Shown: in pieces, positions 5,317 through 5,409 of the stretch
Position numbering within the stretch: position 1 is the stretch's first letter
Layout: every line of letters starts with the position of its first letter
Origin: Betaproteobacteria bacterium
GTDB lineage: Bacteria; Pseudomonadota; Gammaproteobacteria; Burkholderiales; SG8-41
Length of the DNA stretch: 5,409 nucleotides
Direction: 5' to 3'
NCBI GenBank assembly: GCA_021414185.1
Contig: JAIOOZ010000034.1
Location: 1-5,409 of the forward strand
Program-made: the position numbers and the translations under genes
Notes under the pieces: model-generated
Seen by the model: the letters and a program-made list of their open reading frames with translations, nothing else
What the model was told of the DNA's origin: nothing
Databases searched by the model: none

Positions 5317-5409
5317 ATGGCCAAGCAGCGCATCATTGTAGGCATGTCGGGCGGCGTCGATTCCGCGGTCGCAGCACTCCTATTGAAAGAGCAGGGCCAC
5401 GACGTGGTC
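5317..5409 (+). CDS. mnmA: tRNA-specific 2-thiouridylase MnmA, N-terminal part (cut by the right edge)
   Basis: The 31 residues in view, MAKQRIIVGMSGGVDSAVAA followed by LLLKEQGHDVV, are the start of MnmA (formerly TrmU). SGGVDS (11-16) is the PP-loop that binds ATP and activates the tRNA uridine by adenylation. The enzyme then transfers sulfur, received through a persulfide relay, to C2 of the wobble uridine (U34) in the tRNAs for Lys, Glu and Gln. It acts in the cytoplasm and is nearly universal in bacteria. The start is set by the usual few residues before the PP-loop; no clear Shine-Dalgarno precedes it. The PP-loop is shared with other ATP pyrophosphatases, but SGGVDSAVAALLLKEQGHDV is very typical of MnmA. 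Its catalytic cysteines lie outside the window. It has no evident link to metal transport. Confidence 0.93.
   Translation, partial: MAKQRIIVGMSGGVDSAVAALLLKEQGHDVV

Noticed and set aside
5112..5345. N-terminal extension of the 98-aa membrane protein to 5345
   Set aside because: The added residues lack any sensible pattern and the frame would overlap the mnmA start on the other strand.

Overview
The window looks like a GC-rich proteobacterial chromosome, most likely betaproteobacterial. I base this on base composition, codon use and protein style, not on a database match. It holds five complete protein genes that I support well, two genes cut by the window edges, one weak small membrane-protein gene and one doubtful leader ORF. 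No rRNA, tRNA, CRISPR array or insertion sequence is visible.

Left part (1-3481, minus strand): a compact unit read right to left. It encodes a secreted TPR-repeat protein, a HupE/UreJ-type membrane protein with a periplasmic EF-hand-like loop, a TonB energy transducer, and the N-terminus of a TonB-dependent outer-membrane receptor that runs off the left edge. Junctions are 1-4 nt overlapping (TPR/HupE), 52 nt (HupE/TonB) and 2 nt (TonB/receptor). I see no terminator between them, so they are probably one operon. Together they could form an envelope-spanning uptake route: receptor and TonB at the outer membrane, TPR protein in the periplasm, HupE-like permease in the inner membrane. HupE/UreJ relatives are linked to nickel (or cobalt), so a transition metal or metal complex is the favoured but unproven substrate.

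Centre (3482-3983): a divergent regulatory region with back-to-back candidate sigma-70 promoters, a structured leader, a 12-bp perfect palindrome, and a 51-aa exported Lys/Asp-rich protein. That small gene has a strong Shine-Dalgarno and a near-perfect intrinsic terminator, so it looks like a separate, probably well-expressed unit.

Right part (3984-5409): a plus-strand NiCoT-family (HoxN/NixA-like) nickel/cobalt permease converges, 12 nt apart, on a minus-strand gene for a 98-aa membrane protein of unknown function. Diverging from that gene is the start of mnmA (tRNA 2-thiouridylase), cut by the right edge. A second, unrelated nickel/cobalt permease family about 1.7 kb from the HupE gene strengthens the idea of a metal-uptake locus. 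mnmA is housekeeping and probably marks its edge.
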